A stretch of 14,275 bases of DNA from Brevundimonas sp. (GTDB lineage: Bacteria > Pseudomonadota > Alphaproteobacteria > Caulobacterales > Caulobacteraceae). The stretch spans positions 1 through 14,275 of the forward strand of contig NZ_JAVHLH010000044.1 in assembly GCF_031082345.1 (NCBI RefSeq), given 5' to 3'. The translations under genes were made by a program, and so were the position numbers. This document shows positions 6,582 through 13,314 of the stretch, piece after piece. Positions within the stretch are counted from its first letter, which is position 1; each line of letters opens with the position of its first letter. A model generated the notes under the pieces. The model was not told the DNA's origin. It saw only the letters and a list, made by a program, of their open reading frames with translations, and did not search any database.

Positions 6582-8096
6582 GTGCTCGGACAAAGGCTGG
6601 AGATACGGCAGGGGCAGGGGCTGGTCATCACGCCCCAGCTGCAGCAGGCGATCAAGCTGCTGCAACTGTCGAACATCGAGCTGGACGCCTTCGTCGAGGC
6701 CGAGCTCGAGAAAAACCCCCTGCTCCAGCGCGAGGACGCCGAGCCGGCCGGTGAGGCCGACGCGCCCGCCGCCGAAAGCCAGGACGCCTCGGAAATGAGT
6801 TTCGACGAGGGCCGGGTCCAGGACGCCGACCGCTCCCTCGACGCCCGCTCCGACGACGTCTACGGCGACGCCAGCCCCGGCGAACGCACCTCGGACCGGA
6901 TGGAGGACGTCGGCGTAGGCGAGGCCCAGGTCGGGCTCAACGACTGGTCCCGCGCCGGCTCCGGCGGCGGGGTGCCCGACGGCGAGGGCCGCGAACAGCC
7001 CGACACCCGCGACGCCACCTTGTGGGAGCATCTGCAGGCCCAGGCCTCCCAGGCCGGCTTCAGCCCCGCCGACCACGCCATCGCCCTCAGCCTGATCGAT
7101 GCGGTCGACGAGGGCGGCTATCTGCGCGGCGAACTGGACGAGATCGCCGACCGTCTGGGCGTCTCGCTGGATCGCGTCGAGGCCGTGCTGGCGACCTGCC
7201 ACGGCTTCGAACCGACCGGGATCATGGCCCGCTCGGTGCCGGAATGCCTCAAGCTGCAGCTGATCGACCGCAACCGCTTCGACCCGGCCATGCAGTGCCT
7301 GCTCGACAACCTCGACCTGCTGGCCAGGCGGGATCTGTCGGCCCTCAAGAAGGCCTGCGGCGTCGACGGCGAGGACATGGCCGAGATGATCGCCGAGCTG
7401 AAGGCCTTGACGCCCCGGCCCGGCGCGGGCTTCGGCGGCGAACCGGCCCAGACCGTCATCCCCGACGTCCACGTCCGCCCCGATCCCGCCGGCGGCTGGA
7501 AGGTCGAGCTCAACGCCGACACCCTGCCGCGCCTGATCATGGACAAGCGTTATCACGGGGTCGTGGCGGCGGGCTCGCGCTCGGACGTGGAAAAGACCTT
7601 TGTCGCCGAATGCGCGGCCCAGGCCAGCTGGCTGGTCAAGTCGCTGGATCAGCGGGCCAAGACCATCCTCAAGGTGTCGTCCGAGATCGTCCGCCAGCAG
7701 GACGCCTTCCTCGCCTTCGGCGTCGAATTCCTGCGGCCGCTGAACCTGAAGACCGTGGCCGACGCCATCGGCATGCACGAGTCGACTGTCTCGCGGGTCA
7801 CCTCGAACAAATACGTCTCGACCCCGCGCGGCGTCTTCGAGCTGAAATTCTTCTTCACGGCGGCGATCCAGTCGTCCGACGGGGGGGCGACCCATTCGGC
7901 CGAGGCCGTCCGCCACCGCATCAAGGCCATGATCGACGGCGAGGCCCGCGACGGCGACGTCCTGTCCGACGACCGGATCGTGGAGATCCTCAACGAGGCC
8001 GGCATCGACATCGCCCGCCGCACCGTGGCGAAATACCGCGAGGCCCTGCGCATCCCCTCCTCGGTCCAGCGCAAGCGGATGCTGCGGACCGGCTGA
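6582..8096 (+). CDS. rpoN: RNA polymerase sigma-54 factor RpoN
   Basis: The product (504 aa) is sigma-54, which directs polymerase to -24/-12 promoters and needs AAA+ activators. In Caulobacter relatives it serves flagellar, stalk and nitrogen genes. Region I is the Gln/Leu-rich activator-interaction domain (residues 1-50, with TPQLQQAIKLLQLSNIEL). Region II is an acidic, variable linker (about 51-140). The core-binding domain covers about 141-340. A helix-turn-helix lies near 388-412 (TVADAIGMHESTVSRVTS), and the RpoN box ARRTVAKYRE is at 478-487. The GTG start gives the canonical LEIRQGQGLVITPQ opening and follows AGGGGG (6567-6572) at a 9-base distance. hpf and ptsN follow in the classic order. 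Confidence 0.98.
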   Translation: MLGQRLEIRQGQGLVITPQLQQAIKLLQLSNIELDAFVEAELEKNPLLQREDAEPAGEADAPAAESQDASEMSFDEGRVQDADRSLDARSDDVYGDASPGERTSDRMEDVGVGEAQVGLNDWSRAGSGGGVPDGEGREQPDTRDATLWEHLQAQASQAGFSPADHAIALSLIDAVDEGGYLRGELDEIADRLGVSLDRVEAVLATCHGFEPTGIMARSVPECLKLQLIDRNRFDPAMQCLLDNLDLLARRDLSALKKACGVDGEDMAEMIAELKALTPRPGAGFGGEPAQTVIPDVHVRPDPAGGWKVELNADTLPRLIMDKRYHGVVAAGSRSDVEKTFVAECAAQASWLVKSLDQRAKTILKVSSEIVRQQDAFLAFGVEFLRPLNLKTVADAIGMHESTVSRVTSNKYVSTPRGVFELKFFFTAAIQSSDGGATHSAEAVRHRIKAMIDGEARDGDVLSDDRIVEILNEAGIDIARRTVAKYREALRIPSSVQRKRMLRTG

Positions 8097-8195
8097 CCGG
8101 GGTCTGTTCCCCCTGGCGCTCGCCTGTCGCCGGCCCGGCCTCGAAATCCCCGTCCCGGCGTCGCCGAATTTCTCACCACATTTCGGTGATCGGCG

Positions 8196-8225
8196 TTGAC
8201 ACCAAACGCCATCGGTCGCGTTCTA
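8196..8225 (+). promoter_or_regulatory. Possible sigma-70-type promoter for hpf
   Basis: A consensus -35 TTGACA sits at 8196-8201, inside the 134-bp gap after rpoN. The -10 is poor: GTTCTA at 8220-8225 is the best match at an 18-base spacing, and it leaves almost no leader before the hpf ATG at 8231. A TCACC/GGTGA dyad lies just upstream. Separate transcription of hpf from rpoN would make physiological sense, but this rests mainly on the -35 box. Confidence 0.3.
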
Positions 8226-8230
8226 CAGAC

Positions 8231-8896
8231 ATGCAAATCCAGGTCAGCGGCAAGCACGTGGATGTCGGCGAAGCGCTAGGCTCCCGCATCTCCCAGGAAC
8301 TTCAGGACGGGATCGGCAAATATTTCGAACGAGGGGCCCAGGACGCCGAGGTGATCGTCACCAAGGAGGGTTTCGGCTTCAAGGTCGACTGCTGGGTGCG
8401 CCTGGCCTCGGGCCAGGTGGTGTTCACGACCGGCATGGGCGGCGACGCTCATACGGCCTTCACCGAAAGCCTCGAAAAGCTCGAGAAGCGGGTGCGGCGC
8501 TACAAACGCCGGCTCAAGGACCACCACGCCGGACCCAAGGGGCTCTCGCCCGAGAGGTCCGAGATGGCCGCCCGTGAGGTCGCCCGCAGCATGGTGTTGC
8601 GCGACCCCGACAGCGTTGAGGATGTCGACTTCGGGGAGGCCGGCGCGCCCGGCGAGCCCCCGCCCGTCGGCATGGTCATCGCCGAGACGGAGGCGGAAAT
8701 CCGCACCGTCACCGTCGGCCGCGCCGTGCTGGAGCTCGACATGACCGGCTATCCGGTCGTGGTGTTCCGCAACGCGGCCCACGGCGGCCTCTCGGTCGTC
8801 TATCGTCGGCCTGACGGCAACGTCGGCTGGATCGATCCGGAGCGAACCACGAAAACGCTCAACGGACACGGTTCGGTAAACGGTGGCGCGTCATAG
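8231..8896 (+). CDS. hpf: Long-form ribosome hibernation promoting factor
   Basis: The product (221 aa) binds the 30S subunit in slow growth and drives ribosome dimerisation, silencing translation. The N-terminal S30AE domain (about residues 1-100) begins MQIQVSGKHVDVGEAL and ends in the basic run KRVRRYKRRLK (86-96). An acidic, proline-rich linker (about 101-155) joins a C-terminal domain (about 156-205, with YPVVVFRNAAHGGLSVVYRR) that mediates 100S dimers in long HPFs. This differs from the short E. coli Hpf at the same rpoN-linked locus. ATG 8231 matches the family N-terminus, though no strong Shine-Dalgarno precedes it. Confidence 0.95.
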   Translation: MQIQVSGKHVDVGEALGSRISQELQDGIGKYFERGAQDAEVIVTKEGFGFKVDCWVRLASGQVVFTTGMGGDAHTAFTESLEKLEKRVRRYKRRLKDHHAGPKGLSPERSEMAAREVARSMVLRDPDSVEDVDFGEAGAPGEPPPVGMVIAETEAEIRTVTVGRAVLELDMTGYPVVVFRNAAHGGLSVVYRRPDGNVGWIDPERTTKTLNGHGSVNGGAS

Positions 8897-8911
8897 TACT
8901 TCCCACAACGA

Positions 8912-8970
8912 GGCGGGTCGTCTACACGGCGCCCGCCCATCGGGAATGATCGGGTAGAGTCGGGAAAGCT
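8912..8970 (+). promoter_or_regulatory. ptsN leader with hairpin and phased repeats
   Basis: GGCGGG (8912-8917) can pair with CCCGCC (8932-8937) across 14 bases. It is followed by three consecutive 10-base units each opening with CGGG (8941, 8951, 8961), ending at the ribosome site. CGGGAAAG in the last unit probably serves as Shine-Dalgarno for ATG 8972. The dyad could be a weak terminator for hpf or a leader structure. Low confidence in any function. Confidence 0.3.
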
Positions 8971-8971
8971 T

Positions 8972-9439
8972 ATGGACATCGGGGAATTGCTCGCGGACGA
9001 CGGCGTCGTCCTGCGCAGCGGTGCATCGTCGAAGCGCCAGGCGCTTCATACCGTCGCCGACGCCGCCGCCCAGGCGCTCGGCCTTCCGGAGGCCCGGGTC
9101 ATGGAAGCCCTGCTGGAGCGCGAGGCCCTCGGTTCGACCGGGCTGGGCTCCGGCGTGGCCGTACCGCATGCGCGAATCGAAGGCATCGACCGGGTGACGG
9201 CGGTGTTCGTGCGCCTGGATACGCCGGTGGCCTATGGCTCGGTCGATGACCGGCCCGTCGACCTGATCTTCGCCCTGTTCGCCCCGCCGCGCGACGGAGC
9301 CGAGCACCTGCGGGCCCTCGCGGCCGTGTCGCGCGCCCTGCGTTCGCCTGAAATGCGCGAACAGCTGCGCCAGGCCCGAACCGTCGACGCCATCCGCGCC
9401 CTGTTCGTCCGGGATCAGGCCCCCGCTACGGCGGCCTGA
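8972..9439 (+). CDS. ptsN: PTS IIA-like nitrogen regulatory protein PtsN (EIIA-Ntr)
   Basis: The product (155 aa) is the terminal phospho-acceptor of the PTS-Ntr chain (EI-Ntr, NPr, EIIA-Ntr). It does not transport sugar; phosphorylation state tunes targets such as potassium uptake and stringent-response enzymes in other bacteria. The PTS EIIA type-2 fold is recognisable throughout, with phospho-accepting H66 in GSGVAVPHARI. The family-typical LLEREALGSTGLGSG precedes it. Position after rpoN and hpf is the conserved order. The rapZ/npr genes found next in E. coli are absent; instead the convergent DUF1150 gene follows after 28 bp. Confidence 0.96.
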   Translation: MDIGELLADDGVVLRSGASSKRQALHTVADAAAQALGLPEARVMEALLEREALGSTGLGSGVAVPHARIEGIDRVTAVFVRLDTPVAYGSVDDRPVDLIFALFAPPRDGAEHLRALAAVSRALRSPEMREQLRQARTVDAIRALFVRDQAPATAA

Positions 9440-9464
9440 AAAGGCCTCGCGCGGCAGCGCCCTT
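9440..9464 (-). terminator. Terminator-like hairpin between ptsN and DUF1150
   Basis: AAGG (9441-9444) pairs with CCTT (9461-9464), and CGC (9448-9450) with GCG (9457-9459), forming a broken stem. Read on the minus strand it ends in TTTT, overlapping the stem, so it best fits termination of the hsp20-DUF1150 transcript. It may also slow plus-strand readthrough from ptsN. Confidence 0.35.
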
Positions 9465-9467
9465 CGA

Positions 9468-9725
9468 TCAGTGCACCGAAACAGGCTCCAGTTCGTGCGC
9501 CACGGCGGCGGCGAAGGCGGTTTCGCGATCCATCATGACGGCCAGACGCTCGCCGTCGGCCCCGTGCACGGCGTAGAGCACGGCCTCGGGATCGATCGTC
9601 AGACCCTTGGCCTCGGGCAGGGGCGTATCGGCCAGCACGTCGGCGGCGCGGATTTCGCGCACATACACCAGGTCCGGAGCGCCCAGGCCCCTGAAGTCTT
9701 CCTTGGTCATCGTCACAGGCGTCAT
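9468..9725 (-). CDS. DUF1150 family protein
   Basis: The product (85 aa) belongs to the small alphaproteobacterial DUF1150 family, of unknown function. The middle shows the family pattern: VYVREI (20-25) and DPEAVLYAVHGADGERLAVM (45-64), then a helical tail. It is cytoplasmic, without signal or membrane segments. The start at 9725 is fixed by an excellent AAGGAGG ribosome site 8 bases upstream. Genes of this family regularly follow small heat-shock genes, as here (86 bp downstream of hsp20 on the same strand), suggesting a co-expressed stress-related role. Confidence 0.85.
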   Translation of the reverse strand: MTPVTMTKEDFRGLGAPDLVYVREIRAADVLADTPLPEAKGLTIDPEAVLYAVHGADGERLAVMMDRETAFAAAVAHELEPVSVH

Positions 9726-9733
9726 GGCGACCG

Positions 9734-9740
9734 CCTCCTT
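9734..9740 (-). promoter_or_regulatory. Strong Shine-Dalgarno of the DUF1150 gene
   Basis: AAGGAGG on the minus strand lies 8 bases before ATG 9725 and settles the start codon. It is the best ribosome site in the window, in contrast to the G-only site of the upstream hsp20. DUF1150 is therefore probably translated independently of its upstream partner. Confidence 0.8.
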
Positions 9741-9751
9741 ACTCTGAACTA

Positions 9752-9780
9752 ACGCCCTTGAGGGCGTGGGGTTCGGCCCC
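9752..9780 (-). promoter_or_regulatory. Paired hairpins between hsp20 and DUF1150
   Basis: ACGCCC (9752-9757) pairs with GGGCGT (9762-9767) around a TTGA loop. Immediately beside it GGGG (9768-9771) pairs with CCCC (9777-9780). On the minus-strand transcript both lie between the two genes, without a T-tract. They may stabilise the hsp20 mRNA 3' end or set a processing point, letting the two genes be expressed at different levels. Confidence 0.45.
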
Positions 9781-9811
9781 GCAAGCGGCGGCCGCGAAAC
9801 GACGGCTGAAA

Positions 9812-10234
9812 TCAGCCCGTCGTGATGGGTATGCGCCGGGTGGCCGGCAGGCCTTCGGGCCGGCTCAGCTCGACATGCAACAGGCCGTGCTCCAGCCGCG
9901 CCTGGTCGACCTCCAGCCCGTCGGCGAGCACGAAGCTGCGCACGAAGCCTCGACCGGCGATGCCGCGATGCAGAAAGGCCTGCGGCTCCGCCTTGCCCGT
10001 CTCCTCGCGCTTGCCGGCGATGGTCAGCTGGCGGCCCTCGAGGGTGACCGTCAGGTCGTCGGGGCCGAACCCCGCGACGGCCAGGCTGATGCGCACCGAA
10101 TGCTCGCCCAGCTGCTCGACGTTATAGGGAGGGTAGCTGTCCGCCGCCGCCCGCGCCGCGCGGTCGATCAGGGCCCGGGTGTGGTCGAACCCGAGCAGGA
10201 ACGGGCTGTCGAACAGGATGGTGCGCGTCGTCAT
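9812..10234 (-). CDS. Small heat-shock protein, Hsp20/IbpA family
   Basis: The product (140 aa) is an ATP-independent holdase chaperone that keeps unfolding proteins soluble. It has a short N-terminal arm with FDSPFLLGFDHTRALID (8-24), an alpha-crystallin domain (about 36-128, with PPYNVEQLGEHSVRISLAVA and the GLLHVELSRP strand), and the C-terminal I-x-I anchor RIPI (I135, I137) that drives oligomer assembly. ATG 10234 opens on the IbpA-like sequence. The ribosome site is the G-run 10242-10246, which lies in a possible hairpin. A sigma-32-like promoter and a ~65-base leader precede it, and DUF1150 follows in the same transcript. Confidence 0.95.
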   Translation of the reverse strand: MTTRTILFDSPFLLGFDHTRALIDRAARAAADSYPPYNVEQLGEHSVRISLAVAGFGPDDLTVTLEGRQLTIAGKREETGKAEPQAFLHRGIAGRGFVRSFVLADGLEVDQARLEHGLLHVELSRPEGLPATRRIPITTG

Positions 10235-10240
10235 CGTCTC

Positions 10241-10292
10241 GCCCCCGAAGCAGGCCTGCGGCCGTCTGCGCCTCCCGGAATCGGCGAGGCGC
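10241..10292 (-). promoter_or_regulatory. Structured hsp20 leader, ROSE-like RNA thermometer candidate
   Basis: Two hairpins fill the predicted leader (minus strand). The upstream one pairs 10286-10292 with 10268-10274 (7 bp), plus an inner 3-bp stem and a GATT loop. The downstream one, GCCUGCUUCGGGGGC (10255 to 10241), folds the G-run ribosome site back on CCUGC, leaving a G.G mismatch. Known ROSE thermometers of alphaproteobacterial hsp20 genes use a U(U/C)GCU segment opposite the ribosome site with such a G-G pair. The segment here reads CUGCU. The fold is seen by eye only. Confidence 0.4.
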
Positions 10293-10307
10293 CGGCTGCT
10301 GCAAATC

Positions 10308-10336
10308 AGATGGGGATTTCGCCGTCGCAGATCAAC
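10308..10336 (-). promoter_or_regulatory. Sigma-32 (RpoH)-like promoter for hsp20
   Basis: On the minus strand the -10 reads CCCCATCT (10315 to 10308), matching the E. coli heat-shock consensus CCCCATnT. GTTGATC (10336 to 10330) lies 14 bases upstream, a fair match to CTTGAAA. Transcription would begin near 10300, giving a leader of about 65 bases. Alphaproteobacterial RpoH sites can differ from the E. coli consensus, so this is a candidate. Confidence 0.5.
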
Positions 10337-10354
10337 GGAGGGGGCCGGAAAGGA

Positions 10355-10386
10355 CGAAGGCCCCGCGGTGTCCCGCAGGGCCTTCG
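10355..10386 (-). terminator. Intrinsic terminator of tRNA-Ala
   Basis: On the minus strand CGAAGGCCC (10386-10378) pairs with GGGCCTTCG (10363-10355). It is continued inward by a U.G pair and GCGG/CCGC around a GACA tetraloop, about 14 pairs in all. The pyrimidine run TCCTTTCC follows. The stem begins one base after the tRNA CCA end, so it both terminates the tRNA transcript and insulates the hsp20 promoter downstream. Confidence 0.8.
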
Positions 10387-10387
10387 A

Positions 10388-10463
<76 letters not shown>

Positions 10464-10480
10464 GAACCTTTCGGTCGGAT

Positions 10481-10505
10481 CGCCGGGAGAAAACCGCCCC
10501 CGGCG
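10481..10505. promoter_or_regulatory. Dyad upstream of tRNA-Ala
   Basis: CGCCGGG (10481-10487) and CCCGGCG (10499-10505) form a perfect 7-bp stem with an 11-base loop. Read toward the tRNA (minus strand) the loop contains TTTT. It lies 18 bases before the mature tRNA 5' end, so it could be part of the precursor leader. Confidence 0.4.
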
Positions 10506-10509
10506 AGGC

Positions 10510-10556
10510 GGCGGAACCTATGTCAGGGCCTGACGGCGATCAAGCCCGGTTCCGCC
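10510..10556. promoter_or_regulatory. Compact three-way-junction dyad
   Basis: GGCGGAACC (10510-10518) pairs exactly with GGTTCCGCC (10548-10556). The enclosed 29 bases contain two further adjacent stems: GTCAG/CTGAC (10522-10526 with 10530-10534) and GGC/GCC (10535-10537 with 10544-10546). Nearly every base of the 47 is in a stem or a short loop. It lies between the TIGR02300 gene and the tRNA, both on the minus strand, and may terminate the first or form a processing or regulatory structure. Confidence 0.45.
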
Positions 10557-10588
10557 ATTTATTTTCGCCTTTTCGAAGGACCGGATTT

Positions 10589-11074
10589 CTAGTCCTCGTC
10601 CTTGCCCTTCTTGACGATCTCCTCGCCGAAGGAGTCGTCGTCCTCGTCCTCGATGAAGGGCACCGAGTCGTCGTCATCGTCGTCGGCCAGGACGTCGTCG
10701 TCGTCCTCGCTCGCCTCGCCCATGCCGGCCTCTTCGGTCGGATCCGCCGCGGTGTCGTCGTCATCGTCGTCCGGCGTCAGGATCGGCTCGTGGCCTTCCT
10801 GATCGATCTCCGGCGTGGCGACGGCTTCTTCCTCGTCGTCGTCGTCGTCGGCGGCGGCCTTCTTCTTGTCGACCTGATCCTCGGCATCCTCTTCGGGCGT
10901 CTCGTCGGCGGCGTAGCCGGCCGGACGGCCGCGACGGTTGCGCAGCTTCAGCGCCTCCTCGGGGTCGAAATCAGTCTCGCATTTGGGGCAGTGGGCCGGG
11001 CGGCGGCCCAGGTCGTAGAATTTGGCCTGGCAGTTCGGGCAGACCTGCTTCTGGCCCAGTTCGGGATTGGCCAC
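10589..11074 (-). CDS. TIGR02300 family zinc-ribbon protein with acidic tail
   Basis: The product (161 aa) belongs to an alphaproteobacterial family of unknown function. Residues 1-45 form the conserved part: [21 protein letters not shown], then CPKC, with four likely zinc ligands C12, C15, C29 and C32. The remaining ~115 residues are low-complexity, dominated by Asp and Glu (several runs of 5-6 Asp) with some Lys, ending KKGKDED. The family start ANPELG fixes the GTG at 11074 over an in-frame ATG at 11149. An AAAGG ribosome site lies upstream. It is divergent from aroA, across 119 bp. The acidic tail could mimic nucleic acid or bind a basic partner; this is speculative. Confidence 0.88.
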   Translation of the reverse strand: MANPELGQKQVCPNCQAKFYDLGRRPAHCPKCETDFDPEEALKLRNRRGRPAGYAADETPEEDAEDQVDKKKAAADDDDDEEEAVATPEIDQEGHEPILTPDDDDDDTAADPTEEAGMGEASEDDDDVLADDDDDDSVPFIEDEDDDSFGEEIVKKGKDED

Positions 11075-11116
11075 GGTGTAAGACCTTTGGCGGGAGTGGG
11101 AAATCGGGCGCGTCCC

Positions 11117-11142
11117 TTGCCACCATGGGGGGCCGCTGTCAA
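11117..11142. promoter_or_regulatory. Possible divergent promoters, aroA / TIGR02300
   Basis: Within the 119-bp divergent gap, the minus strand carries a consensus TTGACA (11142 to 11137) facing the TIGR02300 gene. On the plus strand TTGCCAC (11117-11123), 11 bases, then GCTGTCAA (11135-11142) resembles the Caulobacter housekeeping pattern TTGACGS-N10-14-GCTANAWC, facing aroA. The two candidates overlap, so both cannot be occupied at once. Matches are partial. Confidence 0.3.
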
Positions 11143-11193
11143 AAGCCATCTCTCGCGCCGCCCGCGCCGCCTGACCTTTCCGGAGACCGCCGG

Positions 11194-12513
11194 GTGCCGA
11201 TCCCCTCCACCCTGACTGCCCGAAGCGCCTCCGCGCTGTCCGGCGTGGTGCGCGCGCCCGGCGACAAGTCGATGTCGCACCGCGCCCTGATCCTCGGGGC
11301 GATGGCGACCGGCGTCACCGAAATCGACGGCCTGCTGGAGGGCGACGACGTCCTCGCCACTGCCCGGGCGGTCGAAGCCTTCGGCGCCGAGGTCGAACGG
11401 CTCGGCGAGGGCCGCTGGCGGGTCGTCGGCCACAGCGGCTTCAGACAGCCCGAGGGCGTCATCGACTGCGGCAACGCCGGCACCGGCGTGCGCCTGCTGC
11501 TGGGCGCCGCGGCCGGCTATCCGATCGCCGTGACCTTCGACGGCGACGCCAGCCTGCGCAAACGGCCCATGAAGCGGGTCACGGGCCCGCTGGCCGACAT
11601 GGGCGCGAAGTTCGATTGGCCCGGCGAGGAAGACCGCCTGCCCCTGAAACTCTCCGGCGGCGCCCTGTCGGCCATCGACCATGTCCAGACCGTCGCCTCG
11701 GCCCAGATCAAATCCGCCATCCTGCTGGCCGGGTTGAATGCCAACGGCGTCACCTCCGTGACCGAGCCGGTCCCCAGCCGCGATCACACCGAACGGATGC
11801 TGCGGGCCTTCGGCGCCGAGGTCGGCGTGCTGCCGGCCGGCGAGGGCTGGCGCATCACCCTGAAGGGCGGCCAGACCCTGACCGGAACCGCCGTCTCCGT
11901 CCCCGGCGACCCGTCCTCGGCCGCCTTCCCCCTCGCCGCCGCCCTGATCGTCCCGGGCTCGCAGGTCACCGTCGAGGGCGTCATGCTCAACCCGCTGCGC
12001 ACCGGCCTGTTCGAGACCTGGCGCGAGATGGGCGCCGACCTGACCGTCACGAACCGCCGCACCGCCGGCGGCGAGGAGGTCGGCGACGTGACCGCCCGCC
12101 ATTCGAAGCTCCACGGCGTCGTCGTCCCCCCGGACCGCGCCGCCGCGATGATCGACGAGTATCCGATCCTCGCGGCTGTGGCCGCCTTCGCCGACGGCGC
12201 CACGGTGATGCGCGGCGTCGGCGAGATGCGGGTCAAGGAAAGCGACCGCATCGCCCTGATGGCCGCCGGCCTCCAGGCCTGCGGCGTCGCCGTCGAGGAA
12301 GAGCCCGAGGGCTTCACCGTCGCCGGCGGCCCCGTCCGCGGCGGCGCGACCGTGACCACCCACGGCGACCACCGCATCGCCATGAGCCATCTGGTGCTGG
12401 GTCTGGCGGCGGCCGAACCCGTCACCGTCGACGAGCCCGCCATGATCGCCACCAGCTTCCCGGGCTTTGTCGAGTTGATGCGCGGCCTCGGCGCGGATAT
12501 CGCCTCCGAATGA
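11194..12513 (+). CDS. aroA: 5-enolpyruvylshikimate-3-phosphate synthase, class II type
   Basis: The product (439 aa) joins PEP to shikimate-3-phosphate in the sixth step of aromatic amino acid synthesis. Both globular halves are present. Substrate-site motifs are PGDKSMSHR (22-30, with K25, S26, R30), GNAGTGVR (93-100), [10 protein letters not shown], the catalytic Asp in IDEYPIL, RVKESDR, and [31 protein letters not shown] and [12 protein letters not shown] resemble the class II CP4 enzyme closely. At the position where CP4 has Ala100 this protein has Gly96. The GTG start follows CGGAGA at a suitable distance; an in-frame ATG at 11125 would add 23 atypical residues. The stop overlaps cmk (ATGA). 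Confidence 0.96.
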   Translation: MPIPSTLTARSASALSGVVRAPGDKSMSHRALILGAMATGVTEIDGLLEGDDVLATARAVEAFGAEVERLGEGRWRVVGHSGFRQPEGVIDCGNAGTGVRLLLGAAAGYPIAVTFDGDASLRKRPMKRVTGPLADMGAKFDWPGEEDRLPLKLSGGALSAIDHVQTVASAQIKSAILLAGLNANGVTSVTEPVPSRDHTERMLRAFGAEVGVLPAGEGWRITLKGGQTLTGTAVSVPGDPSSAAFPLAAALIVPGSQVTVEGVMLNPLRTGLFETWREMGADLTVTNRRTAGGEEVGDVTARHSKLHGVVVPPDRAAAMIDEYPILAAVAAFADGATVMRGVGEMRVKESDRIALMAAGLQACGVAVEEEPEGFTVAGGPVRGGATVTTHGDHRIAMSHLVLGLAAAEPVTVDEPAMIATSFPGFVELMRGLGADIASE

Positions 12514-13160
12514 GCCAGGCCCTGATCATCGCCGTCGACGGACCCGCCGCCTCGGGCAAGGGCACCATCGCCGCCCGGCTGGCGCGCGCCTACGGCCTGC
12601 CGCATCTCGACACCGGCCTGCTGTACCGCGCCGTGGGGCTGGGCGTGCTCGACCGCGGCGGCTCGCTCGATGACCGCGAGGCGGCCGAGACCGTGGCCCG
12701 GGCGCTGGACGCCGGCCATCTGACCGACCTCGAACGCCTGACCGACCGGGGCGCCGGCGAGGCCGCCAGCCGCGTGGCCGGCTATCCCGGCGTGCGGGCG
12801 GCGCTGCTGGCGTTCCAGAAGGCCTTCGCGACCCGGCCCGGCGGCGCCGTTCTGGACGGCCGCGACATCGGCACCGTCATCGCCCCCCAGGCCCAGGCCA
12901 AGCTCTACGTCACCGCCACGCCCGAGGTGCGGGCCATGCGCCGCTGGAAACAGCTGACCGCTCGCGGCGAGGTCATCCCTTACGAGGACATGCTGGCCGA
13001 CATTATCCGCCGCGACGAGCGCGACGCCGGCCGCGGCGCCGCCCCGATGGTGCAGGCGCAAGACGCCGTCTTGCTGGATACGACCGATATGGATATAGAG
13101 ACCGCCTTCGATGCGGCCCGCCGTATCGTCGAGGCGGCGCGCGTCCGACACGGTCTCTAG
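12510..13160 (+). CDS. cmk: Cytidylate kinase
   Basis: The product (216 aa) phosphorylates CMP and dCMP with ATP, recycling cytidine nucleotides. Seen in order: Walker [10 protein letters not shown] (11-19), DTGLLYR (34-40), the CMP-binding domain, DGRDIGT (116-122) and the lid motif RDERDAGR (168-175). Length matches the family. The start ATG overlaps the aroA stop by 4 bases with no ribosome site of note, so translation probably depends on aroA. rpsA follows 154 bp later, the common aroA-cmk-rpsA order. Confidence 0.96.
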   Translation: MSQALIIAVDGPAASGKGTIAARLARAYGLPHLDTGLLYRAVGLGVLDRGGSLDDREAAETVARALDAGHLTDLERLTDRGAGEAASRVAGYPGVRAALLAFQKAFATRPGGAVLDGRDIGTVIAPQAQAKLYVTATPEVRAMRRWKQLTARGEVIPYEDMLADIIRRDERDAGRGAAPMVQAQDAVLLDTTDMDIETAFDAARRIVEAARVRHGL

Positions 13161-13165
13161 AGACC
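13152..13165. repeat. 14-bp perfect palindrome across the cmk stop codon
   Basis: GGTCTCTAGAGACC reads the same on both strands and contains the cmk TAG stop (13158-13160). As RNA it would form at best a short stem with strained loop; as DNA it could be a protein site. No T-tract follows. Confidence 0.6.
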
Positions 13166-13314
13166 ACCGGACAAATCCAACGCTCCCATCCTCGGCTTCC
13201 GCGGGCGACCTGGCTCATTCGCCTCGCATCCCGACGACCTGCCTTTCACACTTCAATCACCTCGCGCGGGGCCATTCGGTCGCGCGCCATAACCGTTAGA
13301 AACCCCAGAGCTAT

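Noticed and set aside
10517..10805. Plus-strand Val/Leu-rich and Ser-rich open frames opposite the acidic protein
   Set aside because: They arise from reading the Asp/Glu triplet repeats on the other strand and have no independent support.
10948..13151. Long minus-strand frames opposite aroA and cmk (about 480 and 455 residues)
   Set aside because: Both run antisense to clear aroA and cmk genes and have low-complexity Gly/Ala/Asp composition typical of shadow frames in high-GC DNA.
13161..13314. Dedicated rpsA promoter or autoregulatory leader
   Set aside because: I found no -35/-10 pair of acceptable quality and only short TCGCGCG direct repeats; nothing strong enough to annotate.
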